Positions 8,429 through 17,224 of a DNA stretch of 38,460 bases are shown here, piece by piece; the stretch's first letter is position 1, and each line of letters starts with the position of its first letter. Where the stretch lies: contig JAAYPY010000022.1 in the NCBI GenBank assembly GCA_012519555.1, positions 1 through 38,460 of the forward strand. Reading direction: 5' to 3'. The notes beneath the pieces were generated by a model. The model saw only the letters and a program-made list of their open reading frames with translations. It did not search any database and was not told the DNA's origin. Source of the stretch: Tissierellia bacterium. Lineage in GTDB: Bacteria > Bacillota > Clostridia > Tissierellales > Sedimentibacteraceae. The translations under genes and the position numbers were made by a program.

Positions 8429-10609
8429 ATGAGACTTATTTTGGCAGAAAAACCTTCTGTGGGGAAGGACTTGGGAAGAGTATTAAATTGCAATAAATCC
8501 GGAAGCGGTTTTGTAGAAGGGAAAAAACATATTGTTACATGGGCTTTGGGTCACTTGGTAACCTTAGCAGACCCTGAAAGCTACAATTCAAAATATGCGC
8601 GCTGGGAATTGGAGGACTTGCCCATAATCCCAAAATCAATGAAAACAGAGGTAATCAAACAAACAAGAAAGCAGTTCAGTCTGGTAAAAGAACTGATGCT
8701 TCGAAATGATGTAAAAGAAATTGTAATTGCAACTGATGCCGGAAGAGAAGGGGAATTGGTTGCAAGGTGGATTATCGAAAAGGCAGGCGTTAAAAAGCCT
8801 CTTAAAAGACTATGGATTTCATCTGTTACGGACAAAGCGATAAAAGACGGTTTTAACAATCTTAAAGACGGACGTCTGTATGAAGCTCTTTATGCCTCTG
8901 CTTTGGCACGGGCTGAAGCCGATTGGATTGTCGGAATAAATGCAACAAGAGCTTTGACAACAAAATACAAGGCTCAATTATCATGCGGGAGAGTGCAGAC
9001 TCCGACTCTTGCTATGATAAAAGCTTTGGAAGATGAAATAAGGGATTTTAAACCTGTATACTATTACGGTGTTGAGGTAACAGCCGAAAACTTTAAATTC
9101 ATATGGCATGATAAAAATGATAATAGAATATTTGACGAGGTTAAATGTGACTATATTATTGAAAGCATTAAGGGGAAAAAATTAGAAATTGTAAATATAT
9201 CAAGAAAGAAGGCACTTAAATATGCGCCTCTCTTGTATGATTTAACCGAGCTGCAAAGAGATGCAAATAATATTTACGGCTTTTCCGCAAAGGAAACCCT
9301 ATCCATAATGCAGGCTCTATATGAGCGCCATAAGGTTCTCACATATCCAAGAACAGATTCCAGATATTTAACTGAAGATATAGTTGAAACATTAAAAGAC
9401 AGAGTAAGGGCAGTCAGTGTTGGACCATATTCAAAAATAGGGTATAAAATAAGCTCAAATCCTATTAAGCCTAATAAGAACTTTGTCAATAACTTAAAGG
9501 TTTCGGACCATCATGCTATTATACCCACTGAACAAAGGATAATTTTAACTGAGCTTTCAGACAGAGAAAGAAAAATATTCGACTTGGTTGTAAAAAGATT
9601 TTTTGCAGTCTTATCCGAGCCCTTTGAATATGAAAAAATAACTCTTGCAGCCAAAATAAATAATGAAGACTTTACCTCCTCGGGCAGGATTACACTTAAA
9701 GCGGGTTGGAAGGAAGTGTACGGAAGCTATGAGGATGAAGAAATATTAGTTGAGCATTCCAAAGAAGAATTAAATAAATTGAAAAAAGGCAGTTTAAATG
9801 TAAGAACAGTAAAGAAAATCAGGGGAGAAACAAAATCGCCGGCAAGGTTTACGGAAGCAACTTTGTTATCTGCCATGGAAAACCCCGTTAAATATATGAA
9901 AAATGAAGACAAGGAGCTAAAAAAGACAATCGGAGAAACAGGTGGTCTTGGAACTGTTGCAACCAGAGCAGATATAATTGATAAACTATTTAACAGCTAT
10001 GTAATTGAAAAGAAAGATAAATACATTTACACCACATCCAAGGGAAGACAGCTTTTGGAGCTGGCTCCCACAGACTTGAAATCTCCTGTTTTGACTGCTA
10101 AATGGGAGCAAAAGCTTAATGATATATCCAAAGGTAATTTAGAAAAAAATAAATTTATAGATGATATGATTAATTATACGAGATTAATCATAAAAGAAAT
10201 CAAAAACAGCGACAAAAAATTTCTTCATGACAATGAAACAAGGGAAAAATGCCCCAATTGTCAAGAATACCTTTTAGAGGTAAAAGGTAAAAAGGGAACC
10301 ATGCTCATATGTAAAAACAGAGAATGCGGTTACAAAAGAGGTATTTCTCAAATTACCAATGCAAGATGCCCAAACTGCCATAAAAAGTTAGAGCTTAAGG
10401 GAGAAGGGGAGGGCAAAATATTTGTATGCAAATGCGGTTACAGAGAAAAGCTGTCAGCATTCAACAAAAGAAAAGAAAATGAAAAAGCATCGATTTCAAA
10501 CAGAGAAGCAGCCAAGTATTTGGCAAAACTAAATAAAAAATCAGAAATAAACATTAATACAGCTTTGGCAGATTCTTTAAAGAAATTAAAGCTGGACAAG
10601 GAGATTTAA
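8429..10609 (+). CDS. topB: DNA topoisomerase III
   Basis: Type IA topoisomerase of 726 residues that cuts and passes single strands, acting in decatenation and recombination. The N-terminal Toprim domain begins with ILAEKPSVGK and contains ATDAGREGE. SCGRVQTPTL and the catalytic Tyr306 in TYPRTDSRY follow. The C terminus holds two zinc ribbons of the CPNC..CKNRECGY and CPNC..CKCGY type, more elaborate than E. coli TopB. The frame is open further upstream, but AAAGGA 6 bases before the ATG at 8429 and the Toprim motif right at the N terminus fix the start. The ogg gene follows after 3 bases. Confidence 0.94.
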   Translation: MRLILAEKPSVGKDLGRVLNCNKSGSGFVEGKKHIVTWALGHLVTLADPESYNSKYARWELEDLPIIPKSMKTEVIKQTRKQFSLVKELMLRNDVKEIVIATDAGREGELVARWIIEKAGVKKPLKRLWISSVTDKAIKDGFNNLKDGRLYEALYASALARAEADWIVGINATRALTTKYKAQLSCGRVQTPTLAMIKALEDEIRDFKPVYYYGVEVTAENFKFIWHDKNDNRIFDEVKCDYIIESIKGKKLEIVNISRKKALKYAPLLYDLTELQRDANNIYGFSAKETLSIMQALYERHKVLTYPRTDSRYLTEDIVETLKDRVRAVSVGPYSKIGYKISSNPIKPNKNFVNNLKVSDHHAIIPTEQRIILTELSDRERKIFDLVVKRFFAVLSEPFEYEKITLAAKINNEDFTSSGRITLKAGWKEVYGSYEDEEILVEHSKEELNKLKKGSLNVRTVKKIRGETKSPARFTEATLLSAMENPVKYMKNEDKELKKTIGETGGLGTVATRADIIDKLFNSYVIEKKDKYIYTTSKGRQLLELAPTDLKSPVLTAKWEQKLNDISKGNLEKNKFIDDMINYTRLIIKEIKNSDKKFLHDNETREKCPNCQEYLLEVKGKKGTMLICKNRECGYKRGISQITNARCPNCHKKLELKGEGEGKIFVCKCGYREKLSAFNKRKENEKASISNREAAKYLAKLNKKSEININTALADSLKKLKLDKEI

Positions 10610-10612
10610 AGA

Positions 10613-11476
10613 ATGAATATTATTCAAAATAACAATAAAATAACTATACATGATGTAAAGGATTTCGATGTAAAACATATTTTTGAATGTGGCCAATGCT
10701 TTAGATGGAATAGAGAAGATGACGGCTCCTATACGGGAGTTGTTAAAAACAAAGTTATTAATGTGTTACAGGAAGGCACTACTGTTGAATTTAGAAATAT
10801 AGATGACTTTGAAATCATAAAAAATTATTTTGATTTGGATACTGATTACGGAGTTGTTAAAAACATCTTGAATACTGATGAAATTATGCAAGAAGCCACT
10901 AAATTCGGCAGCGGCATAAGAATTTTAAACCAAGATGAATGGGAAACCATGATTTCATTTATGATTTCAGCAAACAACAGAATCCCAATGATTAAAAGAG
11001 TAATTGAAAATCTATCCGCTTGCTTTGGTGAGTTTATATGTAATTTTAGAGGGAAGGATTATTACAGTTTCCCTACAGCAGAAAGATTATCGGCTGCACC
11101 TGTTGAAAAGATTCTTGAGTGTAAGGCAGGATTCAGATCTCCAAGGATAAAGGAAGCAGCAAGAAGATTTTTAAGTGAAAAAGAAGTAATTTACAATATT
11201 AGAAACATGACCTATGATGAAGGATTAGCTTATCTGAAAACCTATAGCGGAATTGGGGACAAGGTGGCAAACTGTATTTTATTGTTTTCCATGAGACATT
11301 TTGCCACTTTTCCTGTTGATGTTTGGATACGAAGAGTTATGCAGACACTGTATTTGAGCAAAGATACAAAGGATGAAGATATAAAAAAATTTGCCGAAGA
11401 AAAATTCGGGAAATTTTCAGGTTTAGCTCAGCAATATCTTTTTTATTACGCCCGCGAAAAAGAGATTGGAAAGTAA
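10613..11476 (+). CDS. ogg: 8-oxoguanine DNA glycosylase/AP lyase
   Basis: A base-excision repair enzyme of the HhH-GPD superfamily, Ogg1/AlkA-like, 287 residues. The N-terminal domain contains FECGQCFRWNRE, typical of Ogg. The helix-hairpin-helix reads YSGIGDKVAN with catalytic Lys217. Asp236 in FPVDVWI follows 19 residues later, the spacing seen in human OGG1 (Lys249/Asp268). It starts 3 bases after the topB stop and uses an AAGGAG inside the topB end, so the two genes share an operon. Confidence 0.93.
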   Translation: MNIIQNNNKITIHDVKDFDVKHIFECGQCFRWNREDDGSYTGVVKNKVINVLQEGTTVEFRNIDDFEIIKNYFDLDTDYGVVKNILNTDEIMQEATKFGSGIRILNQDEWETMISFMISANNRIPMIKRVIENLSACFGEFICNFRGKDYYSFPTAERLSAAPVEKILECKAGFRSPRIKEAARRFLSEKEVIYNIRNMTYDEGLAYLKTYSGIGDKVANCILLFSMRHFATFPVDVWIRRVMQTLYLSKDTKDEDIKKFAEEKFGKFSGLAQQYLFYYAREKEIGK

Positions 11477-11530
11477 TTTTTCAGCAGTCTCTTTATGCAG
11501 CTTTTACTGCATAATTAAAATAACCTATAT

Positions 11531-11546
11531 TTTGTAAATTTACAAA
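11531..11546. promoter_or_regulatory. Perfect 16-bp palindrome upstream of selO
   Basis: TTTGTAAATTTACAAA lies between ogg and selO, about 70 bases before the selO start. It could be an operator for a dimeric repressor, but its AT-richness makes a chance palindrome possible. Confidence 0.35.
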
Positions 11547-11614
11547 TAAAAATCAAGATTAAACATATATCTTCATGTAAATAATAGATAAAAAGAAAAA
11601 ACATTGGAGATAAT

Positions 11615-13072
11615 ATGACAAATTTAAAAACAAAAACAAGCTGGAATCTAGTAAACAGCTATGCTGAGTTACCTGAATTTTTTTATTCCAAAATAAATTT
11701 AAGTAAAGTCAGCTCACCGGAATTAGTGGTTTTAAATAATAATTTAGCCGAATATTTAGGTTTGGATATAGGTGAGCTAAAAAGCAAGGAAGGAGTATCC
11801 TATTTATCCGGAAATTCCCTGCCGAAAGGCTCAATACCCATAGCATTAGCTTACGCCGGTCATCAATTCGGTTATTTTACAATGCTTGGCGATGGCAGGG
11901 CAATACTTTTAGGAGAGCAAGTTACACCGAAAGGCAATTACGATATTCAATTAAAAGGCTCGGGCAGAACTCCTTATTCACGGGGAGGAGACGGCAGGGC
12001 AGCACTAAGTCCCATGCTTCGAGAATATATTGTAAGTGAAGCAATGCATAATTTGAACATCCCTACAAGCAGAAGCTTAGCTGTGGTAACAAGCGGGGAG
12101 CCTGTAATAAGAGAAAAACTCCTTAAAGGAGCAGTTTTAACCCGCGTAGCAAGCAGTCATATTCGGGTTGGCACATTTGAATACGCCGCTAATTTCGGAA
12201 CCCAAGAAAATGTAAGACAATTAGCGGATTATACCATTGACAGACATTTCAGGGATCTAGCAAGGGAAGATTCTCCATATCTTAGTTTTTTGAAGGAAGT
12301 TGTTAAAAGACAGGCTTCATTAATTGCAAAATGGCAGCTTATCGGGTTTATCCACGGTGTGATGAACACGGACAACATGGCCATAAGCGGAGAAACAATT
12401 GACTATGGTCCCTGTGCTTTCATGGATGCTTATAATCCTGATACAGTTTATAGCTCAATTGACACTTATGGACGTTATGCTTATAAAAATCAGCCGCAAA
12501 TAGCTGTTTGGAATCTATTTAGATTTGCAGAAACCCTCTTGCCGCTTATTCACGAAAATAGTGATAAGGCAATTAAACTTGCCCAAGATTCGGTAATTGA
12601 ATTTAATAATTTATATCATAAAAATTGGATATCCGGTATGCGTTCAAAATTAGGAATATTCAATGAGGAAGAAAACGATGAAAGCTTAATTGAGCTGCTT
12701 TTAAATATTATGCTTAAGAATAATGAGGATTATACAAATACTTTTATTAAATTAACTTTCGGAGAAACACTCACGAATGAGACAAAAGAATTTAAAGAAT
12801 GGCACAAGAAATGGAAGGCTCGTCTTCAAAGACAAACACAAACAAAAGAGGAATCATTTGAATTAATGAAAAATTCAAATCCTGCGGTCATACCTCGCAA
12901 TCACAGGGTAGAGGAAGCTTTAAGTGCAGCTGATGAAAAAGGGGATTATAGTGTTATGGACAATTTAATCGGTGTTTTATCTAAGCCCTTCGCTCATACA
13001 GCTGACCAAAAAGAATATGCCAAGCTTCCGCCTCCGTCATTTTGCAATTACAAAACTTTTTGCGGGACTTAG
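11615..13072 (+). CDS. selO: SelO family protein adenylyltransferase (YdiU)
   Basis: Pseudokinase-fold enzyme that transfers AMP from ATP to protein Ser/Thr/Tyr residues. It has 485 residues, normal for bacteria. Conserved segments seen are [34 protein letters not shown] (ATP-binding Lys/Arg loop), [10 protein letters not shown], and [24 protein letters not shown] (metal-binding Asn/Asp). The protein ends in FCGT with a single cysteine, so the C-terminal Cys/Sec redox pair of some relatives is absent. GGAG lies 5 bases before the ATG. It appears to be a single-gene unit. Confidence 0.93.
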   Translation: MTNLKTKTSWNLVNSYAELPEFFYSKINLSKVSSPELVVLNNNLAEYLGLDIGELKSKEGVSYLSGNSLPKGSIPIALAYAGHQFGYFTMLGDGRAILLGEQVTPKGNYDIQLKGSGRTPYSRGGDGRAALSPMLREYIVSEAMHNLNIPTSRSLAVVTSGEPVIREKLLKGAVLTRVASSHIRVGTFEYAANFGTQENVRQLADYTIDRHFRDLAREDSPYLSFLKEVVKRQASLIAKWQLIGFIHGVMNTDNMAISGETIDYGPCAFMDAYNPDTVYSSIDTYGRYAYKNQPQIAVWNLFRFAETLLPLIHENSDKAIKLAQDSVIEFNNLYHKNWISGMRSKLGIFNEEENDESLIELLLNIMLKNNEDYTNTFIKLTFGETLTNETKEFKEWHKKWKARLQRQTQTKEESFELMKNSNPAVIPRNHRVEEALSAADEKGDYSVMDNLIGVLSKPFAHTADQKEYAKLPPPSFCNYKTFCGT

Positions 13073-13111
13073 CAGAAGGTGAGGCAGGACTTAGAGGATA
13101 CCGAGTCTTGT

Positions 13112-13564
13112 TTAATGACCGGGTATTTGCGGTTGTAATATAAAATAGAAATTCGGCTCACCGCTAATATCTACATCGCGTAAATACACATTATAAGTGG
13201 TTGTTATATTCGGATAAACAGGAACATTTAGTATATAAGCCGGGCAAAATCCCTGAGCTTGAACAGAGACATTATATATTTCGTTTTCATTCGTTAGCAC
13301 AGGCAACTCAAAGATAGGAACTGAACCATTTTCATCTGATATAGCAGTTGTTAAAAAATAACCGGAACCGGATTCTCTGTAAAAGCCTCCTATAACTAAT
13401 TTTGACACTCTTACAAATGCATCAGCAACAGGAGTTCTTTGGACATAGCGGTAAACATTGAGTTTCAAATATCCGTTTTCTTGCGATTCAATAGTGTTTA
13501 GTTCTCTGCATCCAAAGTTAACGATTTTATTTTTTACCAAATATGGTGGAATCCCATTATACAT
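13112..13564 (-). CDS. Uncharacterised protein with carboxypeptidase-regulatory-like fold, resembling the SleC pro-domain
   Basis: A 150-residue protein without signal peptide or membrane segment. From about residue 31 it reads GYLKLNVYRY, then TPVADAFVRV, TAISDENGSVPIFELP, YNVSVQAQGFCP and ILNVPVYPNITTTYNVYL. This is the beta-sandwich pattern of carboxypeptidase-regulatory-like domains. The same layout occurs in the N-terminal pro-region of clostridial spore cortex-lytic enzyme SleC, as I recall it. No peptidoglycan-hydrolase domain follows, so it is a stand-alone copy. GGAGG lies 6 bases before the ATG on the minus strand. It converges with selO with only 39 bases between them and no obvious terminator. 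A spore role is inference. Confidence 0.6.
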   Translation of the reverse strand: MYNGIPPYLVKNKIVNFGCRELNTIESQENGYLKLNVYRYVQRTPVADAFVRVSKLVIGGFYRESGSGYFLTTAISDENGSVPIFELPVLTNENEIYNVSVQAQGFCPAYILNVPVYPNITTTYNVYLRDVDISGEPNFYFILQPQIPGH

Positions 13565-13717
13565 AAATAACCTCCATAAGGCTTAATAATACTACAAAAC
13601 TGAAAATTCATCATATAATCATAATATGATATAAGTTAAAATATGTTTCAAATTATGTAAAAACTAACATCGGATAAAATCAGCCTGAATGTGGAAGGCA
13701 GAGAGGGAAAAATTTCA

Positions 13718-13746
13718 TTGACAAAAACCTTCTTGGAGCTTATAAT
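13718..13746 (+). promoter_or_regulatory. Consensus sigma-A promoter of the tRNA-Pro gene
   Basis: Perfect TTGACA (13718-13723), a 17-base spacer, and perfect TATAAT (13741-13746). Transcription would start about 5 bases before the tRNA. It is probably also the only promoter available to niaR. Confidence 0.9.
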
Positions 13747-13757
13747 GTTAATGTTGT

Positions 13758-13831
13758 CGGGGTGTAGCGAAGCTTGGTATCGCGCATGGTTCGGGACCAT
13801 GAGGCCGAAGGTTCAAATCCTTTCACTCCGA
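13758..13831 (+). tRNA. tRNA-Pro (anticodon CGG)
   Basis: A cloverleaf can be folded. Acceptor arm CGGGGTG (13758-13764) pairs with CACTCCG (13824-13830) with one G-T pair, and the discriminator base is A13831. The anticodon stem CATGG/CCATG closes the loop TTCGGGA, giving anticodon CGG (13792-13794) for proline CCG codons. The T-loop is TTCAAAT. The 3' CCA is not encoded. Confidence 0.95.
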
Positions 13832-13845
13832 TTTTACTGACAGGG

Positions 13846-13878
13846 TGCCGGCAAAATATTTGCCGGCATCAGTTTTTT
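13846..13878 (+). terminator. Terminator/attenuator between tRNA-Pro and niaR
   Basis: TGCCGGCAAA (13846-13855) pairs with TTTGCCGGCA (13859-13868), followed by TCAG and TTTTTT. It is a strong GC-rich stem, but its T-run is displaced by four bases, which may allow readthrough into niaR. Confidence 0.8.
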
Positions 13879-13900
13879 CTTAGTATGAAGGAGGATTACC

Positions 13901-14419
13901 ATGACTTCAGAAGAAAGAAGAAAGCATATTGAAGAAATATTAAACAGTAATACAGAGCCTGTTACTGCCTCTTATCTTGCTAAAGAATTTTCCGTAAGCC
14001 GTCAGGTTATTGTGGGAGATATTGCTCTCATGCGTGCAGGAGGGCTAAAGGTTTCAGCAACACCAAGGGGATATATATTAGACAGAGAAGTGGACAGCCA
14101 AAATGTATTTACGGTTGCATGCTGCCATGATGAAAAGACTATGGGAGATGAACTCTATGCAATTGTTGATAACGGAGGTATAGTACAAGATGTTACCGTA
14201 GAGCATCCCATATACGGAGAAATTATAGGCGAGCTGCAAATCAGGTCCAGATATGATGTAGAGCTATTTTTGAAAAAGGCGGCAGAAAATAAAGTTCAGC
14301 CTTTGTTGTGCCTTACAGACGGTATTCACCTTCACACGATTAAATGCAAGGATGCAGAAACAAAAAATAGGATAATTAATGTATTAAAATCAAAAAATAT
14401 TATTTTAGACCAGCAATAA
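13901..14419 (+). CDS. niaR: Niacin-responsive transcriptional repressor NiaR
   Basis: A 172-residue regulator of NAD-precursor genes. The N-terminal winged helix-turn-helix (SYLAKEFSVSRQVIVGDIALMR, DeoR/HTH_11-like) is followed by a 3H domain with the expected histidines in CCHDE, VEHPIYGE and GIHLHTI. These bind metal and nicotinic acid. Length and order match Bacillus/Clostridium NiaR (YrxA). GGAGG precedes the ATG by 7 bases. The predicted niacin transporter gene starts 113 bases downstream behind its own promoter and candidate operator, the classic NiaR-NiaX pairing. Confidence 0.92.
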   Translation: MTSEERRKHIEEILNSNTEPVTASYLAKEFSVSRQVIVGDIALMRAGGLKVSATPRGYILDREVDSQNVFTVACCHDEKTMGDELYAIVDNGGIVQDVTVEHPIYGEIIGELQIRSRYDVELFLKKAAENKVQPLLCLTDGIHLHTIKCKDAETKNRIINVLKSKNIILDQQ

Positions 14420-14444
14420 AGCAAAAATCCTAAAAACCTACCTA

Positions 14445-14473
14445 TTGACAATAAGAAAAAATTAAAGTATAAT
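14445..14473 (+). promoter_or_regulatory. Consensus sigma-A promoter of niaX
   Basis: Perfect TTGACA (14445-14450), a 17-base spacer and perfect TATAAT (14468-14473). The predicted transcription start near 14480 falls just before the candidate NiaR operator. Confidence 0.85.
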
Positions 14474-14484
14474 TTTGTCCATAT

Positions 14485-14507
14485 ATGTCAAGACACATGA
14501 CAAGACA
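14485..14507. promoter_or_regulatory. Candidate NiaR operator
   Basis: Directly downstream of the niaX transcription start are two CAAGACA repeats (14489-14495 and 14501-14507), each preceded by TG-rich sequence. The left part, ATGTC-AA-GACA, is a near palindrome. A repressor bound here would block the consensus promoter. Assignment to NiaR rests on position and the adjacent gene. Confidence 0.5.
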
Positions 14508-14532
14508 ACATAATGTCGGAAAGGATAGAAAA

Positions 14533-15105
14533 ATGAATAGAAATAATAATCACTCAATGGTAATATCTGCCCTTCTATGTGCAATTGGAATAGTAATACC
14601 CATAATATCACCGCTTAAAATAACCTTGGAGCCGGCATCATTTACTCTTGCCAGCCATGTGGCAATTTTTATTGCAATGTTTATTTCACCTGCTACTGCC
14701 TTATTTGTTGCAGCAGGAACAGCAGCAGGATTTTTTTTGGCAGGATTTCCTCCAGCAATAGTTTTGCGAGCAGGAACTCATATTATTTTTGCGGCAGCAG
14801 GGGCCATATACTTGAAAAAACATGCTGATGCATTAAAATCCTTTAAATCATCTCAGATATTTTCTTTGGCAACAGCATTACTCCACGGTATATGCGAAGT
14901 GTTAATAGTAATGCCCTTTTATTTTGGAAACAACATGAGCACCGCATATTATGCCAAGGGATTTGTAGTTTCCGTACTAGTATTGGTAGGCCTGGGAACT
15001 GTCATACACAGCATGGTGGATTTTTATTTAGCTCAGGTAATTTGGAAGCCGGTTACGAAAGCTGTAAAAATTCCGGTTGATGTCAGTGTGAAATACAATT
15101 TATAA
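14533..15105 (+). CDS. niaX: Niacin ECF transporter S component NiaX
   Basis: A 190-residue integral membrane protein with about six hydrophobic segments and a basic/hydrophilic start, the form of ECF substrate-binding subunits. It would bind nicotinate or nicotinamide and work with a shared EcfA/A'/T energising module encoded elsewhere. The frame opens earlier at an ATG at 14485, but that lies inside the candidate operator a few bases after the predicted transcription start and has no ribosome-binding site. AAGGA at 14521-14525 lies 7 bases before the ATG at 14533, so 14533 is chosen. The neighbouring niaR supports the call; sequence alone would only give ECF S component. Confidence 0.85.
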   Translation: MNRNNNHSMVISALLCAIGIVIPIISPLKITLEPASFTLASHVAIFIAMFISPATALFVAAGTAAGFFLAGFPPAIVLRAGTHIIFAAAGAIYLKKHADALKSFKSSQIFSLATALLHGICEVLIVMPFYFGNNMSTAYYAKGFVVSVLVLVGLGTVIHSMVDFYLAQVIWKPVTKAVKIPVDVSVKYNL

Positions 15106-15119
15106 AGATATTTGACAGA

Positions 15120-15146
15120 CGGTTGATAGTCAGCCGCTTTTTTTTT
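15120..15146 (+). terminator. Rho-independent terminator of niaX
   Basis: CGGTTGA (15120-15126) pairs with TCAGCCG (15130-15136) around a TAG loop, followed by C and a run of nine T. Confidence 0.85.
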
Positions 15147-15173
15147 GTAATAGTTATCAAGCTGTGCTATAAT
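15145..15173 (+). promoter_or_regulatory. Promoter of the acyltransferase/radical SAM block
   Basis: TTGTAA (15145-15150), a 17-base spacer and perfect TATAAT (15168-15173) lie 27 bases upstream of the first gene of the block. The -35 box overlaps the end of the niaX terminator T-run. Confidence 0.6.
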
Positions 15174-15199
15174 GGACTATAAAAATTTATGGAGCAATC

Positions 15200-16279
15200 A
15201 TGGAATTAATCATAGCAAACAAAGATAAAAGAAAAGACTTTTTAGAATTCTATAAAAAGCAATACTTAAACAATGATTTGAAAAGAGATACCTTGTCGGG
15301 CATGCTGAAGAATATTTTGAACGGAAGAACGGTGCTGTGCGGCTCTGTTGATACAGAGCCTGTTATGGTAGCGGACAATAATGAAATCATAATGATTTCT
15401 CTTCTTGCTCACGCACAAAGGATGCCGGAATATTTACAAATATGCTTCTTTGAATCTGAGGAATTCAACATGGAAGCCTTTAACCTGATTTTAGAAAGAG
15501 CTCTTGACAAGGCCAAGGAAAAGAAAGCTTCTAAATTAACAGGTTCCTTAAACATACATGTTAATTACGGCCTTGGTTTTTTGGCTAGCGGTTTCGATAA
15601 AAGACAAAGTTTCGGAGCACCTTACAATCCTGAATTTTATAACGATTATTTTGAAAAAAGCGGTTTTGAAACAATAAATATGGTCTCTTACAGAAAAGAC
15701 ATGGTTAACTCACCTCCTCTGATAAGCAAGGAAGTGAGAGAAAAGCTTAAAGATATATATACCGTAAGAGAAGTAAATTTTAAGGACTTTAAGAAGGAAA
15801 TTGAAATATATACAAAAATTAACAATCAAGCATTCAGCAATCATTTATTTTATTATACCAGGAAGACAGAAGAAGATTATGAGCTCTTCAAGGACTTAAA
15901 ATATTTAATTAGGGAAGAAAATTTAATTTTTGTGGAAAAATCAGGGATACCGGTAGGTTTCATGCTATGGTATCCTGATTTTAACGAATTAATTAAAAAA
16001 GGCGAAAGCATCGGCTTTAAAACGGTTGTGAAAAACAAATTACTTTCTCATAGAATAAAAACATTTAAAATAGTTGAAATGGGCGTTATTCCAGGTGAAA
16101 GAAACAAGGGTGCCATACTTGCCCTGTTTGATTATTGCTATAAATGCACCAAGGGAAGGTATGATACTATGGAATCAAGCTGGATACTATCAGAAAATAC
16201 AAAATCAAAAAGTTTTGGCATGAAGTGGGCAGATGAAGAATTTAAACATTATAAAGCATATGTTAAGGATCTTATATGA
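15200..16279 (+). CDS. GNAT-type acyltransferase, YghO-like
   Basis: A 359-residue soluble protein. The central stretch GSLNIHVNYGLGFLASGFD followed by APYNPEFYNDYFEKSGFE (about residues 113-155) resembles the YghO-like N-acetyltransferases, where a similar PYNPxYY..GF motif follows the first domain. The second half (VEKSGIPVGFMLWYPD, MGVIPGERNKGAILALFDY) has the acetyl-CoA-binding GNAT pattern with RNKGA in place of the usual R/Q-x-x-G-x-G/A loop. Substrate and acyl donor are unknown. It is the first gene of the block, and its stop overlaps the next start by four bases (ATGA). Confidence 0.65.
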   Translation: MELIIANKDKRKDFLEFYKKQYLNNDLKRDTLSGMLKNILNGRTVLCGSVDTEPVMVADNNEIIMISLLAHAQRMPEYLQICFFESEEFNMEAFNLILERALDKAKEKKASKLTGSLNIHVNYGLGFLASGFDKRQSFGAPYNPEFYNDYFEKSGFETINMVSYRKDMVNSPPLISKEVREKLKDIYTVREVNFKDFKKEIEIYTKINNQAFSNHLFYYTRKTEEDYELFKDLKYLIREENLIFVEKSGIPVGFMLWYPDFNELIKKGESIGFKTVVKNKLLSHRIKTFKIVEMGVIPGERNKGAILALFDYCYKCTKGRYDTMESSWILSENTKSKSFGMKWADEEFKHYKAYVKDLI

Positions 16280-17220
16280 TAATATATAAAGCAGATGAAC
16301 TTAAAGTTATAAAAACAATCGACTTAAATGAGGACTATATAAAACTCTTGTCATTGCTTGAAAAAATAAATCCATGTAAGCAGTATTATGAAATAGGAGA
16401 GGACTATTTAATCATCAGCTATGAGATAAGATTGAATTTATTTAATTTTAGAAATTTACTGCCCTTAACTGTGAAAGCCCAAATTATAGGACTTCCTATA
16501 TCCTTATCCCAAAGAGGCTGCTATGGAAACATAAATAAGGCTATTGAAGCCATTAAGAAAAGAAAAGGATTAAAAATACTTTTAAATGCCGATGAAGAAA
16601 TTATTAAAAATGCCAGAACCTTGTCTACTTTCTTGTTTGAAAACCGCTTTGAAAGCTTTGATGATTATTTAAACAAACTGAGGAGTTCATACAGGAGGCG
16701 TGTTAATAAAGCTCTGAAATACAGAGATAATTTAATAATTAATAAAATTCAAAACTATGATTTCAGTGAAAAGCATTACAAATTGTATTTAAGCATAATG
16801 AAAAGAACCGATAATCCCTTGGAAACTCTGTCAATTGAATTCTTTCAAAACTATGAAGCAGAAATTTATGAGTTTATTGATAAAGATACAAAAAGCATTA
16901 TTGGATTTATCCAGTTAAAAGAATTTGACGGCAGGCTTTGCTTTTTGTTTGGAGGATTTAACAAGGCTGATGTTAAAAAATATGATTTATATTACAATAT
17001 GCTTATAAAGATTATTGAAGTCGGTATTGTAAAGAAGGTTAATTTTATTGAATTTGGTCAGACAGCGGAAGAAAGCAAATTAAAAATCGGATGCAGGGAA
17101 GTAGAAAAGTACCTTTATGTTCATCACAGCAATTCTCTTATAAATTTCGTAAGTCAGAAATTGCTTCCCTTTATGTCATACAGACCCTACAAGAGAGTTC
17201 ATCGTGTTTTTAAGGAATGA
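16276..17220 (+). CDS. GNAT/FemAB-like acyltransferase
   Basis: A 314-residue soluble protein. The segment FLFENRFESFDDYLNKLRSS, RRRVNKALKY, and later SIIGFIQLKEFDGRLCFLFGGF with YNMLIKIIEVGI and INFIEFGQTAEESK-type sequence match Acetyltransf_6/BioF2-like proteins. These are related to FemAB and to N-acyl amino acid synthases. The C-terminal end is basic. It overlaps the upstream acyltransferase by four bases and is followed four bases after its stop by the first radical SAM gene, so it is translationally coupled on both sides. No specific substrate can be named. Confidence 0.62.
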   Translation: MIIYKADELKVIKTIDLNEDYIKLLSLLEKINPCKQYYEIGEDYLIISYEIRLNLFNFRNLLPLTVKAQIIGLPISLSQRGCYGNINKAIEAIKKRKGLKILLNADEEIIKNARTLSTFLFENRFESFDDYLNKLRSSYRRRVNKALKYRDNLIINKIQNYDFSEKHYKLYLSIMKRTDNPLETLSIEFFQNYEAEIYEFIDKDTKSIIGFIQLKEFDGRLCFLFGGFNKADVKKYDLYYNMLIKIIEVGIVKKVNFIEFGQTAEESKLKIGCREVEKYLYVHHSNSLINFVSQKLLPFMSYRPYKRVHRVFKE

Positions 17221-17224
17221 GAAT

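Noticed and set aside
11493-11514. Hairpin TTATGCAG/CTGCATAA after ogg as terminator
   Set aside because: The stem is followed by TTAAAATAA, not a T-run; too weak to call.
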